Position numbers and translations under genes: made by a program
Shown: positions 1 to 9,525 of the stretch, piece by piece
How the letters are laid out: each line of letters opens with the position of its first letter
How positions within the stretch are numbered: the first letter of the stretch is position 1
Assembly: GCA_049115815.1 (NCBI GenBank)
Contig: JAGDZO010000006.1
Coordinates: forward strand, 186,001 to 250,000
DNA: 64,000 nucleotides
From: Marinoscillum sp049115815
GTDB lineage: Bacteria > Bacteroidota > Bacteroidia > Cytophagales > Cyclobacteriaceae
Reading direction: 5' to 3'
The notes under the pieces: generated by a model
The model's database searches: none
The model's input: only the letters and a program-made list of their open reading frames with translations
What the model was told of the DNA's origin: nothing

Positions 1-75
1 CTGCCGAGGGGCATCTATCTAGTTAAGATTAAAGGAGACAACCGCGAATATCTCAGGAAGCTGATTGTGAGGTAG
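1..75 (+). CDS. C-terminal end of a T9SS-secreted protein (5' truncated by window edge)
   Basis: The first 24 codons of frame 1 read GIYLVKI, a charged stretch, then RKLIVR and a TAG stop. This is the usual ending of a type A T9SS sorting domain (pattern GIYLVKI...KKIIV). The protein body lies left of the window, so the enzyme cannot be identified. Its position beside sulfatases and a rhamnosidase suggests an extracellular polysaccharidase of the same locus, which is inference. It converges on the sulfatase gene that follows. Confidence 0.75.
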   Translation: MPRGIYLVKIKGDNREYLRKLIVR

Positions 76-351
76 AGCGTAATGTTGTGACATAACTGCA
101 TCGAGGTTTTGATTTAATGAGGGTTCTGATTTTTATCTCTGAGTAACCATTAATATAAAACTAACGACAATTATACCCGCAATCACGAGGAACGAAGTGA
201 TCTTAAGCTCGAAGTGTGGTTTGTTGGGTAATGATATCCCGTACTAGGCTAAGATTCCTTCGTCGTTCCTCCTCGGAATGGTGGAGATGAAGTCTAACAA
301 CTTTCGTTTATTAACCTACAATCCCGGAATCAAAGTTAGGAGCTCCCAATA
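76..351. other. Convergent intergenic stretch
   Basis: No gene is visible between the two convergent coding regions. A loose inverted repeat, AGGAACGA near 189 and TCGTTCCT near 266, brackets the middle. It is too widely spaced to call a terminator. Confidence 0.4.
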
Positions 352-1767
352 TTATTGAGCATCCAAGAAATTATCGCCCCATCGTTTTCTTAGTTCTTTG
401 GCGAGTGATGCTACTAGCTCTGCGTGCTCCTCACGCTCCGCAAGATTATCCAATTCCAAAGGATCTGTTTTGTGGTCAAATAGCATGCGCTCATAAGCCA
501 CACCATCATCACCAGTCCATTCGGTATAGAAGTAATCTCCTTTGATGAGGGTTACCGCGTCCTTGAACTTGCTTACTGCCCAATCTTTGCTGCTGGATTG
601 ACCATCTAATAGGGGTACGGCGCTAATTCCCGCTACCGTTTCAGGAATTGGTATGCCAACTAACTCCGCAAGCGTAGGATATACATCTACATACTCTGTG
701 ATGGCGTCAGATCTCTGACCACTTGTTTTACCCGGTACTTTCAGGATCAAAGGCGTTCGCAAGGCAGTTTCAAACGTTACATGCTTGCACCATAGTTTGT
801 GATCGCCAAGATTCCATCCATGATCTCCCCACAGAACAACTATGGTGTTTTCGGCCAATCCCAATCTTTCCAATTCGTCTAGTACCAACCCAATCTGTGC
901 ATCGATGTAGCTGACACAAGCATAATATCCATGAATTAGTTCTTTGGCCATATCTTCAGGTATTTCACCTTTACGCGGAACCCCTTCATATTGCCTCAGC
1001 TCACCATAATTGTGAAATGCTTTTTGTGGAGTGGTCTCAGGTTGGACGTAGCTTTCAGGTAACTCAATGTTTTTCCTATCGTACATGTCCCAATATTTCT
1101 TTGGAGCTGTAAACGGGAGGTGAGGTTTTGCAACACCCATCGTTAAAAAGAAAGGGTTTTTGCTGTCTTTGAGTTCCCTTAAATCTTGCATTACTTTCAA
1201 GGCAAGTTTTCCATCTCTATAGACCGAATCCGCTACATCAGCCGCTTCAACAGGAAATCCTCGCAAAGTATTTCTTCTCAATTCTTGACTTTCAGGTAAC
1301 GCAAAATCCCAAACACCATCTGGGTGCCAGATCTTATCCCAGGCTAAAGAATCGTCTTGCCCATAATGGTAAACTTTTCCATTAGAGATGGTTTGATAGC
1401 CGTTTTGCTTTAGCAGCATCGGGAGGGACACAGCATCTGGATAATCTATAACCTTCTTAGTACTGTAGTTGATCAGGGTACTACGAGTTGGCCGAATACC
1501 CGTCATTATACTCACCCGTGACGCACCGCAGACTGGGATATTGCAGTAGGCTCTATCGAATACCATACTCTCACTCGCCAATTTGTCAAGGCTCGGCGAC
1601 TTGACGTGGGTGGCTCCATAGAAGTTCAGCTCCGGTCGCAGATCATCTACTGCTATGAACAGTATATTGGGAGGCGCGGCTTTGGCTTCTGTTTGATCTG
1701 TTTTTGTGGCGCATGATGCTAATATGAAAAATGCCAACATTGCGATTGAGAAACTAGGTTGCTTCAT
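352..1767 (-). CDS. Sulfatase lipoprotein, iduronate-2-sulfatase-like (S1_7-like)
   Basis: This is a formylglycine-dependent sulfatase that would remove sulfate esters from a uronic-acid-containing glycan. The N-terminus is a lipoprotein signal with lipobox LASC (Cys19). Metal-binding D41-D42 is followed by the sulfatase signature C80-G-A-S-R84, whose cysteine is converted to formylglycine. A DHGWNLGDH block in the second half, as in iduronate-2-sulfatases, supports the subfamily. At 471 residues it is full length. It is the last gene of a three-gene minus-strand operon after a GH106 rhamnosidase and a second sulfatase, with a 28-nt gap. Sulfated rhamnose and iduronate or glucuronate occur together in ulvan, so an ulvan role is likely. 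The exact bond cleaved cannot be read from sequence. Confidence 0.88.
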   Translation of the reverse strand: MKQPSFSIAMLAFFILASCATKTDQTEAKAAPPNILFIAVDDLRPELNFYGATHVKSPSLDKLASESMVFDRAYCNIPVCGASRVSIMTGIRPTRSTLINYSTKKVIDYPDAVSLPMLLKQNGYQTISNGKVYHYGQDDSLAWDKIWHPDGVWDFALPESQELRRNTLRGFPVEAADVADSVYRDGKLALKVMQDLRELKDSKNPFFLTMGVAKPHLPFTAPKKYWDMYDRKNIELPESYVQPETTPQKAFHNYGELRQYEGVPRKGEIPEDMAKELIHGYYACVSYIDAQIGLVLDELERLGLAENTIVVLWGDHGWNLGDHKLWCKHVTFETALRTPLILKVPGKTSGQRSDAITEYVDVYPTLAELVGIPIPETVAGISAVPLLDGQSSSKDWAVSKFKDAVTLIKGDYFYTEWTGDDGVAYERMLFDHKTDPLELDNLAEREEHAELVASLAKELRKRWGDNFLDAQ

Positions 1768-1795
1768 GGTAGAATAATGGTTTGGTTTAGATGGT

Positions 1796-3301
1796 TTACC
1801 AATGTTTAATGATAAGGTAATCCTCTTCTTTAAGTGTGTTTTTTAAGGAGTCTGGGATCGTTCTTCTTCTTGTGTCCTGATCCAATTTAAAGCCCTTTTT
1901 TCCTTTGGCCGTGATGAGCGGCATGTTTCCGGGTTCTTCACTAAGAAAGTCGTTTTGGCCCTTCATCCATTTGAACAGTTCAGTTTTTAGTCTCATTTTG
2001 ATGTGGTCTAAAGTGGGATCGTTAATCAAGTTATGTTGTTCAAAAGGATCGCTTTCCAGATCATACAATTCTTCGAATGGTTCATTATTGAAGGCGTCAG
2101 CTCCTCGCTGAATGAAGTAATCAACATTGGCCTTACCAGTAAGATTCTGATCGATAACTTCGAGTGAGTTGAAGTTCCTTATATACTTATACCGAATGTC
2201 ACGTATCATTCTCGAGGGAAATACTTCCGAAACCAGGATGTTCTGATTAGTCCTGACGCCAAAGACATATTCGTGGACTGGTGATTCTTGTCCTGATATT
2301 ATCGGTAGAATGCTTTTTCCGTCTAGGTCGCTTGATGGCTCACCGCCAGCTATATCTATGAAAGTCGGCAGTATATCTACATAATGAACGAGTTGTTTGG
2401 AAGTTGAGCCGGGCTCTATCACCCCAGGCCATCGAGCAACAAGAGGTACTCTGAGACCTACATCTTTCACCGTAAACTTCCCAGAAACGCCGTGATCAGC
2501 GCTGTAGATGAATAATGTATTGTTATCCAAATGCGTATCTACCATCTCCAAGACTCGCTCCAATTGGGTATCTTCTTCTTCTATGCTTCGATAGTAACCC
2601 GCCTTGGTGAGTATAAATGACTTATTCGATTTTTGATGTTCATTGAACGGAAAGAATTTGATATCCTCTGCTGAAGCACTATCTACTTTGAAATATTCAC
2701 TATGAGGGTAATATGAGGCCATCAGCATTACAAAAGGTCTGTCTGATTTTTTGAAATAATCTTCTATGCTGTTCATTGGTAAGTATTTTCTTGGTACGCC
2801 AGCTTTCTCCACAGCAGCCCATTCTCTGTCCCACTCAAATACTTCAGGTGGCTTTACATGACTTTTTCCAGCCAATACTACCTCGTATCCCAATGCCTGC
2901 ATTTTGGTGGTCATACTCTGGATGTTCGGACGTACTGAAGTGTGGTTAGCAAAGCAGCCATTTTTGATAGGGTACAAGCCCGTTAAGAGTTGTGATCTGC
3001 TAGGCGCACAGATGGCCTGTGAGGTAAACGCATTGCTGAAAAGCATGCCTTCCTTGGCCAATCGATCTACAGATGGGGTATGAACCTTGTCATTGCCGTA
3101 ACACCCATAATCATATATGTCTTGATCGTCTGAAATGAAGAAAATGATGTTCGGTTTTTCTGATCCTTGAACTTGTTCATTTCGCACATGAGCGGCTTGA
3201 TTTGAGTCCTCAGTTTTATTGCTACATCCGGTTATAGACATGAGAACAATGAAAGTGAATCCGCAAATGATTCTTCCTGAAAATTCAAGATATGACTTCA
3301 T
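1796..3301 (-). CDS. Sulfatase lipoprotein, sulfamidase-like (S1_8-like)
   Basis: A second formylglycine sulfatase. I chose the start at 3301 (MKSYLEF) because it gives a clean lipoprotein signal with lipobox ITGC at Cys26. An in-frame ATG at 3340 would add 13 residues and overlap the upstream stop, so it remains possible. From the 3301 start, the metal-binding SDDQ lies near residue 57 and the signature is C98-A-P-S-R102. The family resembles N-sulfoglucosamine sulfohydrolase in its NIIFFISDDQ and HTPSVDRLAKEG blocks. Those relatives include O-sulfatases acting on algal glycans, so the name does not mean the substrate is heparan. It sits between the GH106 gene and the other sulfatase and is presumably co-transcribed with both. 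Confidence 0.85.
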   Translation of the reverse strand: MKSYLEFSGRIICGFTFIVLMSITGCSNKTEDSNQAAHVRNEQVQGSEKPNIIFFISDDQDIYDYGCYGNDKVHTPSVDRLAKEGMLFSNAFTSQAICAPSRSQLLTGLYPIKNGCFANHTSVRPNIQSMTTKMQALGYEVVLAGKSHVKPPEVFEWDREWAAVEKAGVPRKYLPMNSIEDYFKKSDRPFVMLMASYYPHSEYFKVDSASAEDIKFFPFNEHQKSNKSFILTKAGYYRSIEEEDTQLERVLEMVDTHLDNNTLFIYSADHGVSGKFTVKDVGLRVPLVARWPGVIEPGSTSKQLVHYVDILPTFIDIAGGEPSSDLDGKSILPIISGQESPVHEYVFGVRTNQNILVSEVFPSRMIRDIRYKYIRNFNSLEVIDQNLTGKANVDYFIQRGADAFNNEPFEELYDLESDPFEQHNLINDPTLDHIKMRLKTELFKWMKGQNDFLSEEPGNMPLITAKGKKGFKLDQDTRRRTIPDSLKNTLKEEDYLIIKHW

Positions 3302-3336
3302 GATTTTTTCTGTTTTTGCTACTCCGATTACCCTTG

Positions 3337-6300
3337 TCATTCTTTGATAATCACACTTTTATATGGTCTTATAACCACAGGCCCAAGTAATCCCGAAACC
3401 TGCAATTCGTCATTTTTCTTCCAATGTTTCCAGCCACTTAGCGTAGACCTTCCAGAAGTCCTCGGTGTATCTTTGAGCAACCATTCTGGCCATTCTTTGA
3501 TGCTTGCACCTTTATAAAGAATGTCATTTGGCAATTGCTCATCGCCTATAAGTCTGTTGGGTAAGAGGTTCGTTACGCGAATTTCTAACCTATTGCTTCC
3601 CGCAGTTACATAGTCTTCAATATTGATTCTAAACGGTGCTTTCCAAAGTGTACCGACAAATTGATCGTTGACCAATACTTCAGCTATCACTTGCACATCT
3701 CCCAAGTCTAACTCTAGTGGGTTTTTATCTTTCATTAATCGCTTCGAAACATCGAAATGATTTTTGTAGCTGGCCGTTCCGGAGTAGTATTTGATTTGAT
3801 CGATAGATGACAAGGACCATGACCTTAGCCCTGCGGTGTATTTATCTTCTATAGGATCTTCACTCACCAAAAAGGTTGCTGTCCATGTGTCGTTTAGGAT
3901 TATTGATTCCGGCACATTGGAAATTTCAATACTTTTCGATTCTCTTGTGGAAAGTTCATAATCAACAGAGCCAGGATAGGGAGTTATCCATTGGATTTGA
4001 TCATTTTTTTGAATCAACACCGATTCAGGAGTGCTTTGGGTGAGCTTCAATAGTCCATCCTTAGGCACAGATCTTTGATAGGATACGCCGTTGGATTTGT
4101 AAGTGATTTGCAGCTCTTTGCGATCGCCAAGAACTTCTTCTCCATCCACTAGTCCATCCGTAATTTTAATTTGATAATTTCCTTTTGCAATCTCGGAGCT
4201 GACTTTTTGTGTCACGTCAAAAGTTGGATAGAATTTTGGAATTTCCTTAATTCCTCGCTCAAATTTCCCGAATACAGCCTTCACGATTTTTAATTCTCCT
4301 TGACCCTCCACTTCAATTACGAGAGGCTCTTTTTCGCTCGCATAAGTATAGAAGGTTTCTTCACCAATCATATATTCAATCCTGAGTTCTTTAATGTACC
4401 CTGGCGCGGGATCACAATCCCCACACAATCTTCGATTGGCAAGAATATCCAATCTGTTGTTTTCAATTTTGCTCGCTACAATATCCGTGATGTCTTGCAG
4501 TCCAAGTGGAAGGAAACTCCCATATTCTGCCTTGACTATTTCTAAAGAGGAGAGGGGCAAACCGTTTGGCTTGGTCAGCGATACTTTTGCATTAGAAATG
4601 TGCGGAGCACCACTTGCTGATTCTCTAAATACTACAAAAATAGACTCTTCTGGATCAAGTTCTATTGGGATACTGGTTGTGCCATCCTCATTTTCCACCC
4701 ACACGCCGGGAATGGAAATCTCTCCAGTTTCAGCATACCAGAGTTCTGGTTGTTTGCCCGATATGCGAAAACGTCCGACCACTCTTCGTCGCTCTTTTAG
4801 CCCATTCGCTAGGAAGTAAATATCCGTATCGCCAGTTTTTCGATGGATTTGGCTGATGCTACTTAAATCACCTGACTCCAAGTTAAAATCCGGAAGGATC
4901 TTTCCATTTGATAAGTAGTCAATTGCAGATTGGTCTTGATTGAGTTTTGATTCCCATAAGTCCTCTGCCTGAGTCAAAACCTGATCATCGCATTCTGGGT
5001 AATTAAAAAGACTAGGAGATTTGTATGGCTTTTCGCCAATAATCAAAGCTCCGCTCTTAGCAAGTTTTGAAAAGATATCGAGCGTTTCTTTACGCATCCA
5101 TTTAGTCTCTGGGAGTACCATTACTTGATAGCTATCCCCATTCTCCGTGTAGATAAGTCCATTCTTCACCGATAGCGTATTTAATTTGTTGGTACCAATC
5201 AGATCGTAATCGAAACCCAGAGCTCTGATCTCAGGCATAAGCAGCGCATTGTTAGGAGAGGACTCACCAGTAAAGACGAGTATATCAGCCACGCTTTTGC
5301 CCTGCTGTAGTAAGAATTGAGAGCGAGCGATATAGTCAAGAAACGCCTTGCTTTGTTTCCACCAAGTATTGTGTCTGTTAAAATCAAGGCCATGATAACT
5401 GAGCGTCAAACCTGGCCCAACTTCCCATGGTTGATGTACGTAGCTGTGAAAAATGAACCGATTGATTCCTTGTGCCCAAGCTCGATCGCCAATGGATTTG
5501 ATGGAGGCAGGATGCTCTGTCCATCCGCCTATTCCAGTAAACGATTCGGCTCCAACGATAGTGTTTCCATTCAATTTAGCAATAGAAGCCACAAATTTTG
5601 GGGAGTCAAAAAAGGCAAGATTCCCGCTCCAAAATTCACAGACCACAATATCCCCAGTTGCGCCTACTTGCATGTTGTCAAACGGACCCCAATAAGGTTC
5701 TACTGAAAAGGTTAAGTTGTGCTCATGGCACAATTCTCTAAATCTTCCATAGTAATTCTCGGCCATCAGATCACCGATAGTTCTTCTGAAATCCCATAGA
5801 AATCTTTCCGAAACTTCCCCGCTTGAAACGTAATACCCGGCGAGAGTGGGTAGGTAATTGGTAAGGTCGTAACCTCTCAGTTTTTTGAATGACTCGTCGA
5901 ATCCTTTGGTCCAGTTGGTAGTGCCTACTTCGTAGCTGTCAATGATACAATTGTTGACTACTGTGCCTGCCAAGTCACCTAGTTTATCAAGAATCGGTTG
6001 CACACCTCCTTGCCAGTGCGCTTCTACAGCCGCTTTGCTCATTTTGTCGCATTCCAATCCATGTCCTATTGCTGGGGCAGGGTGGTTTTGTTTTCCCACA
6101 GGTGTGTGACCAATTCGTAATATGATCCATTCACCAGGTGGCGCCTTCCAGCGTATGCTGCCATCTTCAGACATATATTCGCTTAAGTTGAGAATTTTAG
6201 AGGGGTTAATTACAGCAGCTGGAGTAACCTCTTTTTCTTCTGGTGCAAGATGATTTCGTATCCTTCCTGATAGACTTTTATAATCCAAATTGTCGATTTT

Positions 6301-6834
6301 CAGATCGTTACTTGGTTGGGGAAATGCGAGAACTGCAATGTCCTGATAGTAACCGAGCTTTGTTTCAGGTTGTGTCAATTTCCCATTGAACTCAGTGCCT
6401 CCGGATATCTTAGTCTCACTAAACACGACAGTTTGCATGGCGTGCTCTGGCGTGATCCATGGCCCACCGCTAGATGACCACCCGGCTCCATTGTGAAAAC
6501 CTAAGTCTAAACCCAAGCGCTTAGCCTCAAGTGCTGCAAACTCAAAGTGGTCAAGCCAAGATTCACTCAGATAAGAGACCGGTCCAATGGGTTCATTAAG
6601 TTTAATATTGAAGATTTGTGCTTCCTGAATGCCTACCTCTTTCATTGCCTCAAGATCCGCCGTGATGCCTTGCTTGGAAATATTTCCATTCATCCAGTGC
6701 CACCAAGTGCGTGCTTTTGCAGACGGAGGAGGATTCTTGAAACCTTCCTCCAGTTTGTTCTGGCAGAGAGCACCTTGAATCACCAACAAGGTCAGAATCA
6801 AGTATGAGGATATGAGCTTAATAAAGTAGATCAT
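3337..6834 (-). CDS. GH106-type alpha-L-rhamnosidase
   Basis: A large secreted glycoside hydrolase of 1165 residues, the usual GH106 size. A signal peptide ends near residue 25 (GALCQ). The mature N-terminus carries the family hallmark RTWWHWMNGNISKQGI with ADLEAMKEVGI just after it. The core around residues 425-465 (GAESFTGIGGW, then GINRFIFHSYVHQPW) is the conserved GH106 catalytic region. A C-terminal beta-sandwich resembling a galactose-binding fold follows (VLVNDQFVGTLWKAPF). It would release alpha-L-rhamnose from oligosaccharides in the periplasm. It is the first gene of the minus-strand operon and its stop overlaps the longest start of the next sulfatase. It diverges from a sugar-porter gene, fitting co-regulated hydrolysis and uptake of rhamnose. 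Confidence 0.88.
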   Translation of the reverse strand: MIYFIKLISSYLILTLLVIQGALCQNKLEEGFKNPPPSAKARTWWHWMNGNISKQGITADLEAMKEVGIQEAQIFNIKLNEPIGPVSYLSESWLDHFEFAALEAKRLGLDLGFHNGAGWSSSGGPWITPEHAMQTVVFSETKISGGTEFNGKLTQPETKLGYYQDIAVLAFPQPSNDLKIDNLDYKSLSGRIRNHLAPEEKEVTPAAVINPSKILNLSEYMSEDGSIRWKAPPGEWIILRIGHTPVGKQNHPAPAIGHGLECDKMSKAAVEAHWQGGVQPILDKLGDLAGTVVNNCIIDSYEVGTTNWTKGFDESFKKLRGYDLTNYLPTLAGYYVSSGEVSERFLWDFRRTIGDLMAENYYGRFRELCHEHNLTFSVEPYWGPFDNMQVGATGDIVVCEFWSGNLAFFDSPKFVASIAKLNGNTIVGAESFTGIGGWTEHPASIKSIGDRAWAQGINRFIFHSYVHQPWEVGPGLTLSYHGLDFNRHNTWWKQSKAFLDYIARSQFLLQQGKSVADILVFTGESSPNNALLMPEIRALGFDYDLIGTNKLNTLSVKNGLIYTENGDSYQVMVLPETKWMRKETLDIFSKLAKSGALIIGEKPYKSPSLFNYPECDDQVLTQAEDLWESKLNQDQSAIDYLSNGKILPDFNLESGDLSSISQIHRKTGDTDIYFLANGLKERRRVVGRFRISGKQPELWYAETGEISIPGVWVENEDGTTSIPIELDPEESIFVVFRESASGAPHISNAKVSLTKPNGLPLSSLEIVKAEYGSFLPLGLQDITDIVASKIENNRLDILANRRLCGDCDPAPGYIKELRIEYMIGEETFYTYASEKEPLVIEVEGQGELKIVKAVFGKFERGIKEIPKFYPTFDVTQKVSSEIAKGNYQIKITDGLVDGEEVLGDRKELQITYKSNGVSYQRSVPKDGLLKLTQSTPESVLIQKNDQIQWITPYPGSVDYELSTRESKSIEISNVPESIILNDTWTATFLVSEDPIEDKYTAGLRSWSLSSIDQIKYYSGTASYKNHFDVSKRLMKDKNPLELDLGDVQVIAEVLVNDQFVGTLWKAPFRINIEDYVTAGSNRLEIRVTNLLPNRLIGDEQLPNDILYKGASIKEWPEWLLKDTPRTSGRSTLSGWKHWKKNDELQVSGLLGPVVIRPYKSVIIKE

Positions 6835-7077
6835 TGATTTTCGTGAGATGAATAAATCAATGTAAATTCAATTTTCTTCAAGAATAAATTATCCAGAAAA
6901 AAGGTAGAATCATTTCGAAAGAAGGACTTGATATAGGATGAAGGGCTGCTTTTCCAATTATTTTCTTAGTAACAAGGCGCAAACCTTGTATCATTCTACT
7001 CTTCTCTTGGACGATTATATTTCATGAATTAAGCATTTTGCAGCATTAGAATAAAAATATACCTAACCTAAAATATC
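6835..7077. promoter_or_regulatory. Divergent promoter region, rhamnosidase operon and sugar porter
   Basis: A 243-bp AT-rich region between divergent genes must hold both promoters. I cannot place a convincing Bacteroidota -7 (TAnnTTTG) or -33 box. A TTTGCA word near 7037 matches the complement of the TGCAAA repeats upstream of the neighbouring aldolase gene, which may indicate shared AraC control. Confidence 0.35.
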
Positions 7078-8493
7078 ATGGGCGATCAGTCTAAAGACAA
7101 TAATTTATTTATCATCCTAATTGCTACTGTAGCCGCATTGGGCGGGTTCCTCTTTGGATTTGATAGTGGCGTGATCAACGGAACGGTGAAGGGACTAGAG
7201 TCCGCTTTCAATACTTCAGATGTGGGTAGCGGATTCAATGTTGCCTCTATGTTGTTGGGTTGTGCTGTTGGTGCTTTTTTCGCAGGTAGTCTCTCAGATT
7301 CCTACGGAAGAAGAAATATGCTGATGGTCGCAGGACTATTGTTTGTGATTTCTGCTTATGGATCAGGGATAGCTACTTCGTCTATTGAGTTCATCATCTA
7401 TAGAATAATAGGAGGTGCTGCAGTAGGAGCAGCGTCGGTTATGGCTCCAGCATATATCAGCGAGATCGCGCCTGCTCGCTATCGGGGTGCTTTAGCTACC
7501 ATTCAACAGATCGCCATTATTCTTGGATTGTTTTTATCCTTTTTGAGCAACTACTTTCTGGCAGAATTATCAGGATCGGCAGAGAATATGTTTTGGTGGA
7601 ATTATGAAACCTGGAGATGGATGTTTTGGATAGAATTGATTCCGGCTTCTATTTTCCTTATCGCTTTGTTTTTCATCCCAATGAGTCCAAGATTTCTCGT
7701 GGCTTCTAACCGAAAGGACAAAGCACTGAAAGTATTGAAGAAACTGTATGGAGATGTGGCTGGCAAGACCAAACTAAAAGAGATTAGCAATACTTTGGCT
7801 GAAGATCATCATAAGCCAAGTATCAAAGATTTATATGATAATACCGCCGGTAGGATACGTCCAATCGTTTGGGTGGGTATTGGATTAGCGGCTTTTCAGC
7901 AATTTGTAGGTATCAATGTCGTGTTCTACTATGGAGCCGTGCTATGGCAGGCAGTAGGTTTTGGCGAGAGTGATGCATTGTTGATCAACGTAGTGTCTGG
8001 AGCACTAAGCATCGCTGCTGTGGCAGCAGCTCTGATGCTGGTGGATAGGATAGGTCGTAAGCCATTGCTCACTATCGGATCTGTGGGTATGAGCATTACC
8101 CTTGTTTTGGTAGTGATAGCTTTTTCTACTGGCACACTAGTGACTGTGGATGGTAGTAGCTCACTGGACCTAAGTGACTCGATGGGAGTCTTGGCTTTAG
8201 TATCCGCGAACCTTTATGTTATCTTTTTTAACTTGTCATGGGGGCCTGTGATGTGGGTGATGCTCGGGGAGATGTTTCCTAATCAACTGCGTGGTTCAGG
8301 CTTGGCTATAGCCGGATTATCTCAGTGGTTATCCAACTTCCTGGTGACCTTGACATTCCCGATATTGCTGGTATCTATGGGACTCGCTTTCGCTTATAGT
8401 CTTTACGCTATTGGCGCTATCATTTCCGTATTCTTCGTTATCAAATTCGTCAAAGAAACCAAAGGCAAAGAGCTGGAACAAATGGAAGGCTAG
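7078..8493 (+). CDS. MFS sugar porter, probable L-rhamnose/monosaccharide:H+ symporter
   Basis: An inner-membrane transporter of the sugar-porter family (XylE/GLUT type), 471 residues with about 12 hydrophobic segments. Diagnostic motifs are GGFLFGFDSGVI in helix 1, SDSYGRRNM in the helix 2-3 loop, PAYISEIAPARYRG after helix 4, PMSPRFL at the central loop (PESPRYL in most members), DRIGRKPL in the second half and a final KETKGKELE close to the PETKG motif. The rhamnosidase operon on one side and rhamnose catabolic genes on the other suggest rhamnose as cargo. That is inference, because sequence alone does not fix sugar specificity. Confidence 0.85.
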   Translation: MGDQSKDNNLFIILIATVAALGGFLFGFDSGVINGTVKGLESAFNTSDVGSGFNVASMLLGCAVGAFFAGSLSDSYGRRNMLMVAGLLFVISAYGSGIATSSIEFIIYRIIGGAAVGAASVMAPAYISEIAPARYRGALATIQQIAIILGLFLSFLSNYFLAELSGSAENMFWWNYETWRWMFWIELIPASIFLIALFFIPMSPRFLVASNRKDKALKVLKKLYGDVAGKTKLKEISNTLAEDHHKPSIKDLYDNTAGRIRPIVWVGIGLAAFQQFVGINVVFYYGAVLWQAVGFGESDALLINVVSGALSIAAVAAALMLVDRIGRKPLLTIGSVGMSITLVLVVIAFSTGTLVTVDGSSSLDLSDSMGVLALVSANLYVIFFNLSWGPVMWVMLGEMFPNQLRGSGLAIAGLSQWLSNFLVTLTFPILLVSMGLAFAYSLYAIGAIISVFFVIKFVKETKGKELEQMEG

Positions 8494-8500
8494 GTTGAAA

Positions 8501-9385
8501 CTATTTGGGGTTTCCCATCAGCTTAAACTGACTAGGAGAAACTCCGGTTTTTTTCTTGAAGAGCCTGCTAAAGTAGTGTATAGATTCAAAACCTAACTCG
8601 TAGGTGATCTCTTTTACGCTTCTATCGCTCGAGACAATCAATTCTTTAGCTCGCATCATTTTCAAATCAAGACTATACTGATGGGGAGCTATGCCTGTAT
8701 ATAGCTTAAACATCTTTCTGAAGTAGGAGTAGCTTACTAGCTGATCCTTAGCGAACTGTTTAAGATCTGGGTTTTCATGCACATTTTGCCAGATAAAGCT
8801 CTTCGCGTCATTCACTAGTTTCTCCACCTCATATCCTTCCAGGTTTTTTGCCTTGAGCTGAGCAGTCATATATCCGAGCAATTTGAGAATCAAGCCAGAT
8901 GCCACCTGATGATAGCCAGGCTTTTGATATATGACCAGATCTTGGATTTTTTGATAGGTATCTAGAATTTCTAGTTGATTGCTACAATGATGGATAGGCT
9001 GGCTTTGTAGATCACTGAATGTATTATCAATAAAGTGTTTAGCTAGACTTCCGTCAAACCCTATATAGTACTCTGTCCAGCCTGTTTCAGGATTGGGTCT
9101 ATATCGATGCTTGGTGCCTGGCTCTATGATCATCATGGTGCCTGCCGGAATTTCATATTCGCCTGATTCTGTTTGGAATACACCTCTGCCTTCGGCTATA
9201 TAGTTGAGCTGATACTCGTTGAGCACCCTTCCTGAATGCCAATCAAAATAGTATCCCGAGGGGTGTTCCTGCTTTGGGTAGATAGCGTTAGGTAAAGAAC
9301 TATACCTACCGCTCACTGTCAAATAGATGCCCCATTTCTTATCATGAGGCCCTGAAGTAAGGTATCTAAAGAAGTCGCTCATCAC
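8501..9385 (-). CDS. AraC-family transcriptional regulator (probable rhamnose regulator)
   Basis: A 294-residue AraC/XylS regulator. The N-terminal part (about 30-130) is a cupin-like sugar-sensing domain with GRGVFQTESGEYEIPAG and EPGTKHRYRPN. The C-terminal 100 residues contain two helix-turn-helix motifs, the second being the typical VKEITYELGFESIHYFSRLFKK followed by GVSPSQFK. It is transcribed away from the rhamnose operon that starts at 9526 and ends 7 nt from the convergent sugar-porter gene. This is the usual layout for a local activator of rhamnose uptake and catabolism. The inducer is probably L-rhamnose or rhamnulose, by context only. Confidence 0.9.
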   Translation of the reverse strand: MMSDFFRYLTSGPHDKKWGIYLTVSGRYSSLPNAIYPKQEHPSGYYFDWHSGRVLNEYQLNYIAEGRGVFQTESGEYEIPAGTMMIIEPGTKHRYRPNPETGWTEYYIGFDGSLAKHFIDNTFSDLQSQPIHHCSNQLEILDTYQKIQDLVIYQKPGYHQVASGLILKLLGYMTAQLKAKNLEGYEVEKLVNDAKSFIWQNVHENPDLKQFAKDQLVSYSYFRKMFKLYTGIAPHQYSLDLKMMRAKELIVSSDRSVKEITYELGFESIHYFSRLFKKKTGVSPSQFKLMGNPK

Positions 9386-9399
9386 CTCGTATCAAAAAG

Positions 9400-9426
9400 T
9401 GCAAATCGAATGCCATATCATGCAAA
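9400..9426. promoter_or_regulatory. Candidate AraC-type direct-repeat operator
   Basis: TGCAAA occurs at 9400-9405 and again at 9421-9426, a 21-bp centre spacing equal to two helical turns, as expected of AraC half-sites in direct orientation. CATATCA is also repeated at 9414 and 9474. The pair lies between the regulator and the rhamnose operon. The words are short, so this is tentative. Confidence 0.3.
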
Positions 9427-9525
9427 ATAATTGAATTATATGAATCTAAATTCGTTTTGTTAAAGAATAACTCCATATCAAAATAAGTAAATAGGGTTAA
9501 TTACAAAAAATTAAATTATTACAAA

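Noticed and set aside
3302..3340. A 13-residue longer start for the second sulfatase
   Set aside because: It would bury the lipoprotein signal behind a charged leader. The later ATG gives a normal lipobox position. The overlap with the upstream stop keeps it possible.
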